64,000 nucleotides of DNA from Stieleria magnilauensis (GTDB taxonomy: Bacteria; Planctomycetota; Planctomycetia; Pirellulales; Pirellulaceae), in contig CP036432.1 in the NCBI GenBank assembly GCA_007753675.1, forward strand, positions 7,628,233-7,692,232, read 5' to 3'. A program made the translations under genes and the position numbers. Positions 63,624 to 64,000 of the stretch are shown here, piece after piece (within the stretch, counting starts at the first letter, position 1; each line of letters begins with the position of its first letter). The notes beneath the pieces were generated by a model, which worked only from the letters and a program-made list of their open reading frames with translations, was not told the origin of the DNA and did no database searches.

Positions 63624-64000
63624 ATGAATCGCACGACCCTCTTGATCTTCTTCGGTTGCCTGCTTGGGGCCCCGATCGCCGCGGCAGTCGACATCACGTT
63701 TGTGACACCCGACGGTCAACCGGCCCGCGGCACCAAGTTCTATCGCACCTATCAAGATCCGGGGATGGAGGAAATGGGAATGGACATGATGGGCGGCATG
63801 ATGATGGGCAGCGGTGGCGGCGCCGAAGATGAGATGTATGGCATGGAGATGGGCATGGGAGACGGCATGGGCATGGGCGGGGGCGGGGGCATGGGAATGG
63901 GCATGGGAATGGGCCCTGGGGGGATGCCAACGGCAGGTTTTCCTTCCGCGCCGTACGTTGCATTTCTTGATGGGAAGCCACTGCAACCGATGACCCCGCC
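63624..64000 (+). CDS. Secreted Met/Gly-rich protein (3' end beyond window)
   Basis: 125 codons are visible before the window edge. A signal peptide (MNRTTLLIFFGCLLGAPIAA) leads to a short beta-like segment (DITFVTPDGQPARGTKFY), then a Met/Gly-rich low-complexity stretch (about residues 49-100) with motifs such as EEMGMDMMGGMMMG and GMGMGPGGMP. Met-rich stretches can bind copper or silver, or just act as flexible linkers; no His accompanies them here. The ATG is overlapped by the stop of a 10-codon frame starting at 63595. The rest of the protein is outside the window. Confidence 0.75.
   Translation, partial: MNRTTLLIFFGCLLGAPIAAAVDITFVTPDGQPARGTKFYRTYQDPGMEEMGMDMMGGMMMGSGGGAEDEMYGMEMGMGDGMGMGGGGGMGMGMGMGPGGMPTAGFPSAPYVAFLDGKPLQPMTP

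Overview
The window looks like a chromosome segment of a Planctomycetes bacterium, most likely of the Pirellulaceae (Rhodopirellula and relatives). This rests on family content: a DUF1549/DUF1553 plus DUF1501 plus PPC-type secreted-protein operon, a sulfatase, PQQ-like and WD40 secreted propellers, a Cys/Gly-rich lipoprotein, ASPIC/UnbV proteins, a lysine-rich histone-like protein, and an ECF sigma factor overlapping a zinc-finger/Ser-Thr kinase. The DNA is GC-rich, so many long antisense frames lie over the real genes. No tRNA, rRNA or CRISPR was recognised.

Layout, left to right. 1-5505 (minus): three translationally overlapping exported-protein genes. 5713-11480: a regulatory cluster with a USP-GspE fusion ATPase, a receiver-HATPase protein, and divergently a pseudokinase-STAS protein and a receiver-SpoIIE phosphatase. 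Together these have the parts of a complete partner-switching circuit. 11467-13817: an RstB/RstA-like two-component system behind the stump of an acyltransferase-3 gene. 13818-18587: two PQQ-type propellers, a WD40 protein and a peptidoglycan-binding-like protein. 18589-22486: a sulfatase with an altered active-site motif, a RAYT/IS200-like transposase with REP-like ends, and the Cys-rich lipoprotein. 22856-30824: a PAP2 protein, a PhoB/PhoR-like pair with a PPP-type phosphatase, YqgE, a KAS-III enzyme, 5-formyl-THF cyclo-ligase and rhamnulokinase. 31122-42396: a second peptidoglycan-binding-like protein with an M35-like peptidase region, a membrane protein, a 1379-residue orphan, the histone-like protein, ettA, guaA and surE. 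42458-51259 (minus): three genes for an ASPIC/UnbV protein, a membrane pentaheme cytochrome with TPR-like repeats, and a giant FG-GAP lipoprotein, which I read as a cell-surface redox unit. 51293-53789: an FAH-family dehydratase-like enzyme and an alpha-ketoglutarate-semialdehyde-type dehydrogenase (lower half of an oxidative pentose route). 53851-55674: a 23-copy tandem array of an 80-bp hairpin unit. 55679-60549: clpB and dnaK. 61192-64000: ECF sigma, its kinase partner and a Met/Gly-rich secreted protein cut by the window edge.

Two things stand out. One is the partner-switching cluster in which the STAS domain is fused to a catalytically dead kinase and the anti-sigma-like ATPase gene shares an operon with a secretion/pilus ATPase. 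The other is the intergenic repeat content: the 80-bp array with nested segmental duplications, plus several short hairpin families, two of which show compensatory base changes between copies.
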